DNA of 64,000 nucleotides from Isoetes taiwanensis (GCA_021234155.1 JAJEKV010000018.1:15134925-15198924), one strand, 5' to 3'. Positions 1 through 12,589 are shown, counted from the stretch's first letter. The notes: a model not told the origin generated them from the sequence alone. Translations and numbers: made by a program.

Positions 1-2034
1 CGGACGCATTTTTGCTTCTGGCTAGATAATGTGATCTTTATAACCAGTTTTCAATCTCTCAATTGTTCTTTACTATTCTGTATTTCACTAGATTACCATG
101 AAATATTGTGGGCTACATAACATTGTTATGATTGTATAGCTTTGTTATGTTTCATTGTGTTATGTCATTTGTATGGCATATTTACACACACTATTGATGG
201 TAATATGCACAACAGGGAATCAATCAAAGTAATTTTACTATTGAAAGTCATCTTTTTCCAAAAAGACCACACCAAGCGAATTATGTATATGCTAAAAATT
301 TGGAATACACTAAATTCGCATGGTGTGATCCACTTTCTTGTTTGTTGTCAATAGATAATAACATCAAGTCCCTCATCAATAGTCTCTCATTTGTATATAA
401 TATAAGTATCATTGCAAGTTATATTATGTTTTATGAATTAAACTTTTTCAAAGAGGATCGCAAAAGCAAACTACAAACATTTAATCAATAAACCAACATT
501 TTACCAACAACCAAAGCTTTATTAAATAAGACTTTTATGTTATTTCAACAATGTTTCCATATGTGACACTTTGTAACTGGCCCAAAAGCTCACGAATGCG
601 ACATTTTACACATTATGTCTTTGGAGCTTTTGTGTCGTGGCATTAGTAAACACCTCTAATGAAGCAAATACTTTGTACTCATCTTTTCAACATCCCTAGC
701 TGCACGTCTTATCAAACATTTCTTCATTGCAAGTGCATCATTCTCATAACTTTGAGGCTTGCACAATTCGCTTAAAAGAGGTCATGGGAGGACTTTCAAG
801 CTCGGCTGCCACAACTTTACAACGTAAAACTAGACGCCCTTTGCCCTGAATGTATATCTTGGAAAAGCATGTCCCTTATGTCCACATGTTAGATAATAAG
901 AATGCTAGTAATGCTTTTCCTTAGTCTCAATCATCGACATCTGATAAACATAGCCCAAAGAAAAATAATTGATTCAGTGAGTGAATATAAATCAAGAAGA
1001 GGAAAAGAAAAAAAAAAGCAAGAATCACATGACGCGAAATCTCACTGCATATTTACAAAGTGCATATGCATTTTTGCATAGCGTGATCCATGTATTGTTG
1101 GGGGTGCAAATTTGCAAATATCCTCCTCTTCAAATCCCTTCCCCCCCCCCCTTTTTTTGCAATATACTATCCATAGCATTTATTTTGATGCCTATACTTC
1201 TACCTATTCATTGCATATGAATGTACTCCATGGTCACTCCTCAGTAAGGATAGCATTCTCATTCACGAGCCTATGGATAGATATCCTCCCACTGTCATGT
1301 CTTCATTTTTTTGTGAGTGATGAACTGCAGAAGCAATGTCGGAGTATTAGGAGAAATGATGGATGCAACCAGAGATACAGATCGGACGTTGGATCGTTAA
1401 GAATGAATGGCAGGGAGCAATACGATGAATGGGCAGAACTGAAAAGTTGGAAAACTTCAGAATGAAAATTTGGATAGTAAGAAGTGGCATGTAACGTATG
1501 TTTGCTTGTCTGCACATTGCCTCACCATTGTCGCTTGATTCTATGCTTGTCTATTAATGGTATAACATACTCACCCATGAACCTATGGAGATATAACCTC
1601 CCACTTCTTGACCTTGAGTGTTCTGTAAATGGGGCAAAAACACAGACACTACTAGAGATATGGATTCCAAATGAAGAGTGAAGGCGGAGAGGATGCACGT
1701 AGCAGTGCTAGAATGAACAATAGAAATCTTGGCGCCAAAATTTGATAAGGTGGTTGGCGCATCTGGCCATGTGCACAGTAGGCGGACAAAGTAGCCATTA
1801 TTTTGGTCCGTGATATGATTCTCGGAAAATGCGGGCCATTAATATGGTTGCAATGAATGCACAAACATGTTCTATTAAATTCTGCCATGTGGATGCCAAG
1901 TAAGCCTGCTCCTTCCTCTACTTACCAACTAATACTGACTTTGGTAAAAAATGCGCAAACCACATTAGCCGCGAGAAACATGACGTGGAATTCTAGCATC
2001 CAAGTTAATGGCCATTTTGAGATCTCAAATCTGC
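1..2034. other. Unassigned intergenic DNA
   Basis: AT-rich sequence with only short open frames on both strands, none with a recognisable domain, splice pattern or codon bias. There is a short C-run followed by a T-run near 1,140-1,158. I see no gene, RNA or complete mobile element here. Confidence 0.5.
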
Positions 2035-2720
2035 CCTAATGGTGCGGTTCTTTACCCTCGGGTATTAAGGCAATGCAACCTGTATTTAATTTTGGATCCA
2101 AATTATTAGCTTGTATAAAATCTGTGAAGGCTGGGAATATGCTTTCTTTTGTTTGCTCCCAGTTCTTTTGAAAAAATTCAATTGGTATTCCATCCGTTCC
2201 AATAGATTTATTTTTGTCTAAAGAAAAATGTCTGACACAAATCTTCTACTGAAAATAGAATAGAATAGAATAGAGCTTGAGTTAATACGTGATATTGCTC
2301 CTGTTTTATCACTGGCTATTTCTTCGAGATCATTAACTCTTCAAATACATCTAGGTGAGGCAATGATTTCTTCTCAAAAAATTGTTTAAAATAATCATGT
2401 AAGAATCCTTCTAGTCATATAAACACTTTAGGATCGAGTCGTCGTCTAATGTAATACTAGATAGAGCCATTAATCGTTTTTTTGCTTTGCTGCCTTAAAG
2501 AAGAACTCTGAACATCTGCCTATTTGTTTGAGCCATACCAAACTATCCTTATTTCTATTTAACTGTATTTTCAATATTCTCTTTATTTTTAATCTCCTCA
2601 AATACTCTTTTCTCTTCCAATCCCTCAATCTCAATGACACGAAAATGTGCATAAAGTTTGTCCAAGTCTGCTCGCTCCTCTTGTTTTTTATCTGCCTCAC
2701 AGTTTTGCAAAGTTTTTAAT
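2035..2720 (-). pseudogene. Decayed LINE reverse-transcriptase fragment
   Basis: On the minus strand, about 2,220 to 2,050 reads as the N-terminal part of a LINE reverse transcriptase. It has a GTDGIPIEFFQKNW-type motif followed by NTGCIALIPEGK, the classic domain 0/1 block of plant L1-like RTs. Further 5' on the same strand (about 2,700-2,470), the frame containing WLKQIGRCSEFFFKAAKQ resembles the segment just upstream of that block. Stops and frame changes separate the pieces and no palm motif (YADD) is present, so this is an inactive relic. It is related to, but on the opposite strand from, the L1-type LINE at 18.8-21.4 kb. Boundaries are approximate. Confidence 0.7.
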
Positions 2721-2892
2721 GCTTGCCAATGCTTCTATCAAGGCTTTCATACGCACGCTATGTGCAAATGTAGTTTCCCACAATTCGTTGCACTTAGATT
2801 CAAATGTGATTCCATCAAATATCTAGTGGACATGAGTTTCCCCTTATTACTTTCCCTTTCGATTGGTCTCGGTGGACAATAAAAATCATCCA

Positions 2893-2922
2893 TTCTTTCT
2901 TTCTTTCTTTCTTTCTTTCCTT
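2893..2922. repeat. (TTTC)n microsatellite
   Basis: About seven tandem copies of a TTTC/CTTT tetranucleotide, visible directly in the sequence. Confidence 0.9.
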
Positions 2923-3158
2923 CTTATAATATTGATTTCCTTTTGGCCATCTTGTGCTATATACGGCTCTTTCTTCACCTTGTGCTATATAGGGCTTCTT
3001 CTCCACCCCTGTTCAAATATATCTTTAGCCAATATTATGAGGCGTATTTTTTGTTTTTGCGCGCCCCCCTTTTCCTATCTATTTATCCTTATATTTTGCC
3101 AAATAATATATAGCTTTTGTGCCATTTGCCTCAAAACATTATTTGTGCTCTACCCGAA

Positions 3159-3572
3159 TGTAACGTTCCTAGCCGACATGCCTTAACCAACTGGGCAAAA
3201 CCGTCTAGACGTTTATGAGTAGTCGCTTCTACCCATTTATGTCGGTGTCTCGGGAACGCACACCAAGATCCATGCGAGCGGTCTCCCATGGGTCTGTTAC
3301 AATCTCTCCCACTAGACTATGCTCGTCCTCGAGCATCACAAACCAAGTCATGACCTACCGTCCAACGGTATTTCGGATCATACTTGCCCCCATAGAGACT
3401 CGAACTCGAGCCCTGCTCTGATACTAAATGTAACGTTCCTAACCGACATGCCCTTAGCTAACTGGGCAAAACCGTCTAGACGTTTATGAGTAATCGCTTC
3501 TACCCATTTATGCCGGTGTCTCGGGAACACACACCAAGATCCACTCGAGCGGTCTCCCATGTGTCTGTTACA
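3159..3572 (-). mobile_element. TRIM (miniature LTR retrotransposon), copy 1
   Basis: Two direct repeats (3,159-3,301 and 3,429-3,572, about 143 bp) flank a core of about 127 bp with no coding capacity. Each repeat starts TGTAAC and ends GTTACA, giving the TG...CA termini of LTRs. On the minus strand the core begins after one LTR with a sequence close to the initiator-tRNA-Met primer-binding consensus (TATCAGAGCAG). It ends before the other LTR with a purine-rich tract (GTGGGAGAGA). These are the hallmarks of a TRIM/SMART element. Flanks are CCGAA on the left and CCCAA on the right, a plausible 5-bp target duplication with one change. It depends on another element's proteins for movement. A close relative lies at 44,294-44,745. 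Confidence 0.88.
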
Positions 3573-3639
3573 CCCAAGCTCCTATCTCAACTTTGACATC
3601 TCGTTATTTTTTACACAAAATTTTATTGTTTTTTTTTAT

Positions 3640-3805
3640 GTTGGAGTACACTTTAAAACCTCCAAATCATTGTTATCATTGTACACCTTCAAATTATTAT
3701 TATCATCATTTTTTGGTGTTCCAGTACACCTTAAAACCTCCAAATCTTATTATCATTATTTTCTGGTGTTGGAGTACACCTTAAAACCTCCAAATCTTCT
3801 ATTGT
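3640..3805. repeat. Minisatellite, about 3 degenerate copies
   Basis: A unit containing TTGGAGTACACCTTAAAACC followed by TCCAAATCTTATTATCATTA-like sequence occurs about three times in tandem, with length variation. No coding role is apparent. Confidence 0.8.
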
Positions 3806-3919
3806 ACCCTAATGGAGAAAAACAAGTTGAAGCATTTGGGCCGAGAAGGCCGACCCATTTTTTTGTTTGGGCGAGATGTTGACCGGGATTTTGGTGTCCA
3901 GTCAACATAGGGAATGGAG

Positions 3920-3923
<4 letters not shown>

Positions 3924-3956
<33 letters not shown>

Positions 3957-3966
3957 GGGGGGGGTG
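3924..3966. repeat. Poly-T / poly-G tract
   Basis: A run of about 32 T followed by about 10 G. Such a junction is prone to slippage and assembly error. Confidence 0.9.
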
Positions 3967-6685
3967 TTAGAGGTTATTGTGGTTAAAGACCTTCAAAATA
4001 ATTTTAAGGGTGGAGATAAAGAGGTTGAAATGAATGGTGGATATGAAGAGGTTGAAATGAAGGGTAAAAATGAAGGGGTTTGAGCATAAATATGTTTTGA
4101 GGAGCACGAGCTCCTCCTCTTTGCCTTGTTCCTCGATTTTGTGGAGTGTGGCAGCCTCTACATGATTTGGTTCAAGGACCCTCCATAATTCAGAGACATG
4201 GAGAAATCCTTATTTTATTGTACTTCTTTTTTTATTATATAAAGAGTTATTTGGGGCCCAATGAATTCTTTAATCTCTTGTTTCACTTCAATTCCTTCTA
4301 TTATGATTCAATACCTCTGTAGTCACCCAATGATATCTTCTTTGCCTTTTGAGGCCACCTGTTTGCGGAGTTGGGAAGTCCGGCAACACCACTCACAATT
4401 TCAAAGATTGCCTCGCAAAGGTCCTGGGCTACCTCTACCATGTTGAAGTCTCCAAGCTCAACCATGCTACATGATCTCAAAAGTTTTTCACCTTATTTTG
4501 TTATCTTGTTGCTAAATGATAATTGATCACCTTCCAAATCTATCTACTATGGAGGTGGTTACTTTGATTGTGCTCGTCCATGCAATAATGTGACTGCACT
4601 AGAGCTTTCCTTCGTGAAATCAATTCCAACGTACTCGTTGTCTTGTATAACATGCCAATTTCTTCTTCCTTACACTTGTATTCCTATAGAACTATAATAT
4701 CCGAATTCGTTCTCAACCTATTGCATTTAAATTCCAAAGATTTCACCCCTTTTGGTCCCAACTTGTGATTTTATAAATTCATATATAGATAGATAGTATT
4801 TTTATGTCATGCCACATTGGCAGCGTCCATGAGGACATATGACAAGAATTGATCCCCTCTCCCCCAAGGCTAGTTTCTTTCAACTGCATCTCAGAATCAT
4901 ACAAGTTGCCAAGGGAAGGGAGTGAAATATTTTTTCTTTTCATTACATTCATGTTGTCTGCGTCCACATTGGTCTTGTTCTTTTTCCCTATCAAAGCAAG
5001 AGAGGATTATCTAGCATCTCCATATTTTCGGGCATTTCTGAGACTGCCCACGTATTGTTGTCCCTATGAACCACAAAGCTCGTTTCTAAGTGGGTCTTTT
5101 TTATGGCACCTCTATTCATATCTATTGTATCATCTTTTCCATCTGAAATCACCTCTGTTATATAGACAGACAGTGCAGAGTAGATCGAGAGGCACCCTCT
5201 GCATTTTACTGCGTGTGCCTTCAACTTGCCTGGCAATATTTTTGGATCTTATTCTACGTTTGGATAACACCATTTGCCAAAGGGCCTCCTGATTTTTCGA
5301 AACTTCATTGGGGACTATTCCTGCATGTTGAACTATATGTTGGACATGTGTGAAAGGAGGGGTAACAATAAAAGAAGCGTTCATTGATAGAAGCTTAGCA
5401 TTAATACCCTACATTTTTCTATATTGTTAGAGATGGATGCACCTACTGCTATGCTCTTATCTGATAATGTAGTTTTCCCTTGTACATTTTCTTTTGTAGC
5501 AAGAGCATCTGCTTTCTCTTTATGTATTGGTGTGGGGGTTGAACCAGATTCTTTCCTATTTGTATGGGGCAGCTTGATTAATCCCTCTATTTCTAGATTA
5601 GAAAACATCCTTCTAATCTCCCACATGGATCAATTTCAGAGGAAATCTAAAGTAATATGGTCCACTTTTTATTGTTACTCCTTTAGGTATACCGGCACTA
5701 GCTAGAATAGCAACACATATTCTGTGATAGGATTCATCACGCCCAATCCATGAAAGATGCCAGGTATGGTCTCCGTCTGCTTGAGGCGCTAGGAGTATTA
5801 TCTGATAAAAACAACACAGTTCGGGAAGAGGATAAAGACAGGGTTTTGTTGTGTTTTAACGGGCTGCAGATAATTTCGTCCATGCAGAAATCAAAGCAGT
5901 ACCAGCATGAGCTTCAGATATGCGATCTCGGAAAGGTATGTATTCTATGCTGCGAGAAGAACCCGTTTGATTTCTTATGCAGAGGGTATATGGCCCGAAA
6001 TATTGAGAAGCGGAAGAAAGTGGGAGAGACATCGACAGGGAAGAAAATTAAAAATTGAGTTTTCAAAGACAGGAAGACCCTATCTGCAAGAGAGTATGCT
6101 GGGGGGATGATAGATTAGGATAGATTAGGATAAAAATATTTTCTCTAAATCTTTGCTACAGCTCCTTTGTGACAGCTCCCTCATCTGCGTTACACCACTT
6201 ATATTTTGTTCTCTGTTTAATGTTTAATTTCTCGGGTAGTATACATGAATCAAAATTAGGCATTTTTGTAATCAAGAATAGATTTGTATATCAACTGCGC
6301 TTGAAACTGCCAAAGGCACATGTATCTGGAAAAACAATCTCTATGAATATATGGAAGGACTTTCGGCGTGTATGCGTAAAACAGATTCTCTATATAATTT
6401 AGGAGACGAAAACACCAGGATAGTGCTATGGATTAGATGGTACTACGAATTGCTTTCATTCTGATCCCATCTTGCTTGCAGTTTATGACATAACACCAAT
6501 CCGACCACCCAGCTCTGTAACTTGTTAACACCCACACATCTTCTGTTATGATTATGCAAAGACTATCACTATCCCTAACTATAGGAATAGTTATCTTTCT
6601 CCATGTATTACCCTCCCCACGATTGTATTTTTCATAAATTGTATAAACTAGGCGACGTACAAACTAACAAATGGTAAATTCTCAT
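3967..6685. other. Unassigned region with a weak ORF
   Basis: Mostly AT-rich DNA. The only frame that looks even slightly gene-like is 5,750-6,058 (+), about 102 residues, hydrophilic and lysine-rich towards its end. I do not recognise it and it has no supporting splice signals. Several overlapping minus-strand frames between 4,780 and 5,630 are open but have no recognisable domain. A GATAGATTAG-type decamer is repeated near 6,108-6,130. Confidence 0.4.
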
Positions 6686-6689
6686 CATA

Positions 6690-7730
6690 CATGGTTAGTT
6701 ACACAGTACGCAGTATCAGTATCCACCCAAATACAAGGGAAGATGACAGCAGACACGACCGTAAAGGTATTAGTTAACAGATAGAAACCAAAGGGCACAT
6801 GGACAGATACACAAGAACAAGGAAGAGTTATTGTACACATAAGCAGGAGGAAGTAGAAAACGCAGATATTGAAAATAGCAGGCTTAGTAGTGGTAAAAAA
6901 AGATACATAAACAGGTGGAAATAGGGGAATAACGAAAAGCATATATTGTGGATAGCAGTATTAGTGATAAAAGATAAATAAACAGGTGGAAACCGCAGGA
7001 TACCAACACAGTGAAAGGCAGAACGAAAGGATAAAATGCGGTAGACGCAGCGAAACAAAAACAAAGGACGAATGTACGCTGTAACACGGTGGGAATCAAC
7101 GTTAAGCAAAAAGGTGGCGAAGGTGGTGGACTCGGGATGAACTCACAAACAGGTAAACAGATAAACGCCAGAAACGAGGACGAGTCAGACCGAAATACGG
7201 ACAGAAATGTAGACGGAAATTAACAGACACAGGGACGACGATAACAGTGAAAAACGGACAGTGAAGGCACGTGGAGGAAAAGCAAATCATAGGAGCAAGA
7301 GTGGACAGCATAAGTGCGGAACAGAGAGTCCCAAACTCCGTCGCACGCTAGTATAGCGAGGGCTAGACCCACCAACTGGTAAACTGAACCACTCCAAATC
7401 TAGAAAAGGTAACTATACAAGGTCGCAAGACCATAAGAGTAAAAGGTGGACAGAATAAGATACGGGACAGAGAAGCCCAGCCTCCGCCGTACACCAGGAT
7501 AGCGAGGGCTAGACCCACCAACTGGTAAATCTGGACCACTATAAACTCAAAAATATCGCAAAAATGCATAAAGTGCGAAATGCGAATACACAAGAGTAAA
7601 AAGCGGACGATATAAGTTACGGGACAGAGAGGCTCAGCCTCCGCCGTACACCAGGATAGCGAGGGCTAGACCCACCAACTGGTATCCCTACCGCTATAAA
7701 CTCATATTCATACAAGTACAGTGTACGACC
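6690..7730 (+). repeat. 5' leader of LINE A with tandem monomers
   Basis: From about 7,316 a unit of about 150-160 bp repeats about 2.5 times. Each copy contains the landmark GCGAGGGCTAGACCCACCAA, at about 7,358, 7,501 and 7,658. Upstream (6,690-7,150), shorter degenerate repeats share AAACAGGTGGAAA. Tandem 5' monomers act as promoters in some LINEs (mouse L1 is the best-known case). By position these may do the same, but that is inference. Confidence 0.75.
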
Positions 7731-8118
7731 CCAGGCTAGGTCGCGGACTCATCGAAAATGGAGAAGTGCATAAATAAACGCAGGAAGACGAGCACCATAA
7801 AGGAAGGAGATCATCGCCAGCCAATCATTAGAGAATATGGGATACTGAAAGACCCAAATGACAGAGCAAATAATGAATAGTGGAGGCAAAATAATTAATT
7901 AACGGTGATTCGAATATTCAAAATTTCAAAACCAGGATTAACGGTGAATTTCGAATTAACGGACCGTTTGAGGGCTTCAATATAAATACTTTGTAGAATG
8001 AATATGACAATATCGCATCGTACAGTCTGTAGTGATCACCCGGACGAAGAGCACAGCGGCACGATACACCTCGTAGCAATGGCGGAAAGCACCAGCCTTA
8101 GTCAGCTAAAGAGAGCAG

Positions 8119-8700
8119 ATGCGACAAAAGCACCCAGCAAGTCAGCAGGACTTCAGAGATTTTCTAGCACAGACAAACAAGCAGCTGGAGACTAGGATAC
8201 CCAGCATGGATGCACTCAACACGCTGGCAGAATCAGTCAACCGTAACAAAGTGGCCATCGCCAGCATGGATGTGAGGATAGAGGGAGTGGAAAAGACAAG
8301 CGAGGAAATGCAGCGCAGAATGGACGAGCTGGAGGAGGAGAAAGCAAAAATTCTGAATAGGTTGGTTGAATTAGAAAAAGGAAATGTTCAATTGAATGCA
8401 TGGGAATCATTTGATAAAATAAAACCGCACATCATAGAGTATGAGGAACAGATGGGGGTCCTGGCACATGGGCAAGAGGACATGGCAATGGGGAGGGCAA
8501 TAGCAGCATTAGCCCCCGACACGAACCAGTACAGAAGGGAAGAAAGAGGGGGAAAAGAGGACGGCGTAGACCGAATAGCGCAAGCCGGGAACATGGTTCC
8601 AACCCCGACCATGAAGACAAAGGGGAGACCGAGAAGAATGGGAAACGGAGAAGAACACACGGAGACCCCGAGAGAGCAACCTCGAGGAAAGAAACGCTGA
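8119..8700 (+). CDS. LINE A ORF1, coiled-coil protein
   Basis: A 193-residue hydrophilic protein. Residues of about 40-95 have heptad-like spacing with many E, K and L residues (for example RRMDELEEEKAKILNRLVEL), typical of a coiled coil. The C-terminal third is rich in basic residues and glycine, which suits nucleic-acid binding. ORF1 proteins of LINEs are RNA chaperones that trimerise through a coiled coil and package the element RNA. That role is inferred from position and composition, since no RRM or CCHC knuckle is visible. Its stop (TGA, 8,698-8,700) lies directly at the start of the open ORF2 frame, which suggests termination-reinitiation or readthrough coupling. A shorter frame begins upstream at 7,998. 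Confidence 0.65.
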   Translation: MRQKHPASQQDFRDFLAQTNKQLETRIPSMDALNTLAESVNRNKVAIASMDVRIEGVEKTSEEMQRRMDELEEEKAKILNRLVELEKGNVQLNAWESFDKIKPHIIEYEEQMGVLAHGQEDMAMGRAIAALAPDTNQYRREERGGKEDGVDRIAQAGNMVPTPTMKTKGRPRRMGNGEEHTETPREQPRGKKR

Positions 8701-11700
8701 AGATATGGTATTGGAACTGTACTGGGTACCCTTGGGATGACGGGAAGAGGCTGGAAGGAGCACACAGTTGTAATATAATATGTTTAGTAGAGACATGGGA
8801 ACACAACATAAAAAGGCTGCCAGAGGAGGAAGGGTACTAGCTATTCACATGTTGGAAGGACAAAGAGTTTAAGAGTGGAAGAGGGAGTGCAGGATTAGCC
8901 TGTTATGTAAAGGAAAATGTATGTATTTTGCAATCAGATGTCAATAAGAGATACATGATTTTGAATATACAGCTACAAAACAAAATGGAGTTAATTCTGA
9001 TTTTAGCATACTACCCACCAAGCAGTGATAAGCTAGAACTATTAGAATTGGGGGAGACTATGATGAAATGGAAGGAACAAGGATCAATGATATTAATGGG
9101 TGATCTGAACGCCAGAACGGGGCAGGAATAGGCACAAATAGTGAGCGTGGGAAATACAAATGGGCAATGGACTAGCACGACAAGATCAGAGGAATGGGAT
9201 AGATATACAGAAGACAGAGCAGAAGTCAATGCCAGAGGGGAGCTACTACTCGAGATATGTTCGACTACAGGGGGCATCATAGCCAATGGAGTACAGAGGT
9301 GGGAAGGGTCAGGGAAGTACACGAGCCAAAATGCACACGTGAGAAGTATAGTGGATTATGTGATAATGAATGACACAAAAGCGGAGATAGTATCGGGATT
9401 CAGGCTCTTAGAATGGCCGATCGGGAAAAGGGAGAGCCACAGGCCCATACAATTGACACTTACAGGGAATGAACACGCCTCGAGTGACAGACAACAAGAG
9501 ACAGAGGAGGCTAACGGGAAACTGAAAATACAGTTTCAAGAGAAGCATGTAGACGTATTTGTACGGTATATCAAAGAAGAGATGGGAAAATGGAACTGGG
9601 GGGCACACAGGGCAGACGAAAATGGGGACAGGCTTAATGATATAACAGTGAAAGTAGCAACGGAAGTTTTCGGAAAGAGAAGAAGAAAAAAGGGGAAGGA
9701 TGCATTCAAGGCCTCGAGTTGGTACGACGATGAGTGTAGAGAACAGAAAAGAAAGGTTAGAGAGCAGAGAGGGAGAGAGACATACCAATCCGAAAGAACG
9801 GTGTATTTGAAGATGTTGAAGGCAAAGAGAAACAAAAACTTGGTACAACACCAATGGGGACTGGCTAAACTTCTGAAAAAGAAACCCTGGAAATTCTGGA
9901 AAGGATTTAAAGGGAAAGGACAAGGGAATCAGAAAAATGGCAGCACGCAAGACGATATTGGGGCAAATGGGTGGGAGAGATACCTGGAAAAACTGTATAA
10001 GACCGGAGCATCTCCAGCACCAATACCAGAGTTACAGGGGATGGACAAACCGTGTTTTAGCACACAGGAAGTGATGATAGCACTAAACAGAATGGCCAAT
10101 AACAAAGCCCCAGACCTATATGGATTAACAGCGGAATTATTAAAATGCGCAGATACAACGTTAGGAAAACAGGTGACAGATATATTCAATGGCATCATAC
10201 ACACAGGACTTCCAGCCAGATGGGCGTATACCCCTACACAAGGGAGGGAGCAGACAGGAACCTGGAAATTATAGAACCATAATGGTGAGTTCCATTTTTG
10301 TAAAATGGTTTGGAAAAGTTTTAGACAATAAGCTGAAGCAGTGGGCAGAGGTAGGGAACCGGAGAGCACAGGGACAGGCAGGGTTCAGGCCAAAACACTC
10401 AACCACGGATCACCTAGTGACCCTCAGGATATTGGTAGAACAGAATAGAAACCAGGGAAAGAAAGTAATATGCTGCTTTGTGGACTTTAGGAAAGCTTAT
10501 AGAAAAACTAATACAAAGGCTTATAGATATGCAGGCACCAAAGGATATGGTAGGGGCAATTGCAAGATTGTACTATAATGTATATCCGAAAATGGAAGAA
10601 GAAGGGAAAGCATTAGATTGCGACATGGGAGTCAAGCAGGGATGCCCGTTATCCCCCATACTGTTCGGAATATACATAGATGCATTACAAGAATTCATAG
10701 CAGAATAGCAAGGGGACAGAGACGCTCCCACACTAGGGGACACCAAAGTACCCATCATGCTATATGCAGATGACCTGAGCATGATGGCCACAAAGAACAA
10801 GGGAATGCACAGGTTACTGAAACTGTTGGAAAGCTTCTGCGAAAAGACAGGACTGACAGTTAATCTCGCGAAAACCAAAATAGTCTTTTTCGGTCACAAG
10901 AATAGACATAAACCGTTCAGATATTTGGGAACAGAGTTAGAAGAATCAACAGAATACAGATATCTGGGATACGACACACATGGCACAGGGAAATGGGCTA
11001 AAGGGGCAGAATACAAGATTCCAAACAGCCATCGGAAGTTACTACAATATGAAATTTTTTTGCAATAAAAGCAGAATAATAAACTGGGAAATCAAATGTT
11101 ATCTGTTCAGCGCAGTGGTCGCAACCACACAACTATATGGGCAGAGGCCTGGGGACCGGGGCTAACAGAAAAGAAATGGGAGAAACAGGAAGGAATATTC
11201 AGGCAATGGGATAAACAGGAATTCAAGTTGAGAACGAACACACCACAAACAACCATAGTATATGAGACGGGGCAGAAACCAATGGAAGTAAGGGCGTGGG
11301 AAAAGACCATCAGATATCTCATAAGAAACAATGTAGAAGGGAAATGGGGATGAATCTGAGCGACCTGATAAATGAAGGAGAATGGAATGATGAATGGGCA
11401 ATCAAAGCTACGCAAGCTTGGCTGCAAAAACACACAGGGCCCAAGACAATTTGGCTCATGACTGTATTCAACCCAGAACAGCAGATAGGACAGCAGATGT
11501 ATCAGGATAATTTACTAGGGAAAGCCAGGAAGGATATCCTAGCAAGATTTAGAATGGGAAGCCATGACCTAAGAATTGAAAAGGACAGATGGCGGAGAAT
11601 AGAGAAAGATGATCGGATATGCAGAATTTGTGACAGAGGGGAAGTGGAAGATGAAAATCATATGCTAAATGAATGTCCAATATATGAAGGCATCGAGAAC

Positions 11701-11841
11701 AAGTACAGAAACGTAAGATGGGGCCAACCTTTACACACCATGATGGCAAGGACAGAAACAATGAGGGAACTGGCGGACGCAATACGGGAGATGACGGCAA
11801 GACACCGGGAAGTACATAAAGAAAAAGGGCTTCTGTTATGA
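8700..11841 (+). pseudogene. LINE A ORF2: endonuclease + reverse transcriptase, broken
   Basis: Encodes the machinery for target-primed reverse transcription. The endonuclease runs from about 8,702 to 9,480. It has an N-terminal NCTG-type start, the LVETWEH block, MGDLNARTG (catalytic-loop Asp/Asn) and a late ESHRP block carrying the conserved serine-histidine pair of AP endonucleases. The RT runs from about 10,080 to 11,000. It has NKAPDLYGLTAELLK, GFRPKHSTTDHL, CCFVDFRKAY (first catalytic Asp), VKQGCPLSPILF and MLYADD (catalytic Asp pair, 10,760). The C-terminus has C-x2-C...H...C (RICRICDRG ... ENHMLNEC) near 11,615-11,675. In-frame stops occur at about 8,839, 9,129 and 10,706, with frameshifts near 10,220, 10,500, 11,070 and 11,340. 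The enzyme cannot be made from this copy as read. Confidence 0.85.
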
Positions 11842-12081
11842 ACCGCCTGAGAGGCGCACCATACCTGCCCAGAAATGTTTAGCTCAAAGCTGATTGATAA
11901 CGACGCATCCGTGCACGACCTTGAAGCCGATCCAAAGCGGGATGCCGGTACTAATAGAAAAAAAGTGAAGCCTTCAGAAAAGGCTACAACGTAAACCAGC
12001 ATGATGTGCTAGTAGCACCCATCAGGGAGCTCGCCCATGCTACATAAGTCCACGGGCCTCAGGGCACAAGGGACAATAATG

Positions 12082-12116
<35 letters not shown>

Positions 12117-12117
12117 T
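12082..12117 (+). repeat. (TATC)n tail of LINE A
   Basis: About nine TATC units terminate the element. LINEs B and C end in different simple repeats (TTCC and ATTCT). Confidence 0.85.
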
Positions 12118-12585
12118 CTAATCCTTTTTTCTATTAAGTGTGCTACATAAGAGCCCAAAGTATTAGTGATGTTCTTTACTTTGGTACTAGCAAATCTTGA
12201 AGTAGGTGTTCAATTTCCAACCACCAAGATAATTTAATGGCTGAGAGTTGATTGGGAGAATAACCTGGGGTATAAAATTGGTACAAAATAAAGTCACCTA
12301 CGAAGGGATTTACTGCTTGAGCTACTAACTTATTCACAACTGCTTTGTTGTAAAAAATAATTAAAAAGAAACTTCCCTCTATTGCTTTTAGTAGTTGGTG
12401 CTGGGAAAATTTTAACTTCTTCAAATGTGCTGCTAATCTTGATCCCAACCTGTGAAAGCCACCTATAAAGTATCTTACTATTGACTACAATATCAAGTTC
12501 TCTTATGTTTTTCCTGTGCAATTCATGGTTGATTTCTGCCATTGGGAAGTTTGCTTCCATTTATGTATCTGCCCTTTTGTCAGGT
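12118..12585. other. Spacer with possible decayed minus-strand coding
   Basis: Two overlapping minus-strand frames (12,560-12,330 and 12,448-12,176) share an overlap near 12,430 and would join with one frameshift into about 150 hydrophobic-rich residues. I do not recognise the product. It may be an old element fragment, or chance. Confidence 0.3.
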
Positions 12586-12589
12586 GTTC

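Larger units (their letters stand above)
6690..12117 (+). mobile_element. LINE A: near full-length non-LTR retrotransposon
   Basis: The order is a 5' region with tandem monomers, a coiled-coil ORF1 (8,119-8,700), an ORF2 with AP-type endonuclease and reverse transcriptase ending in a CCHC-like zinc motif (to 11,841), and a 3' tail of TATC repeats (12,082-12,117) instead of poly(A). The internal region is strongly purine-rich on the coding strand. It belongs to the same broad family as LINEs B, C and D, sharing the VDF-x-KA(Y/F) block and a C-terminal C-x2-C...H...C motif. ORF2 has at least two in-frame stops and several frameshifts, so this copy looks inactive. The left boundary is inferred from where the purine-rich repeated leader begins. 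I found no convincing target duplication. Confidence 0.82.

Noticed and set aside
1652-1888. A small gene at 1.65-1.89 kb (minus)
   Set aside because: Short, no homology that I recognise, and overlapped by frames on the other strand.
4780-5630. A minus-strand gene of several overlapping frames
   Set aside because: Frames overlap without GT-AG borders that join them, and no domain is recognised.
8388-8809. Antisense frames of about 125 residues across LINE A ORF1
   Set aside because: They are shadows of the purine-rich sense coding strand, with no independent signal.
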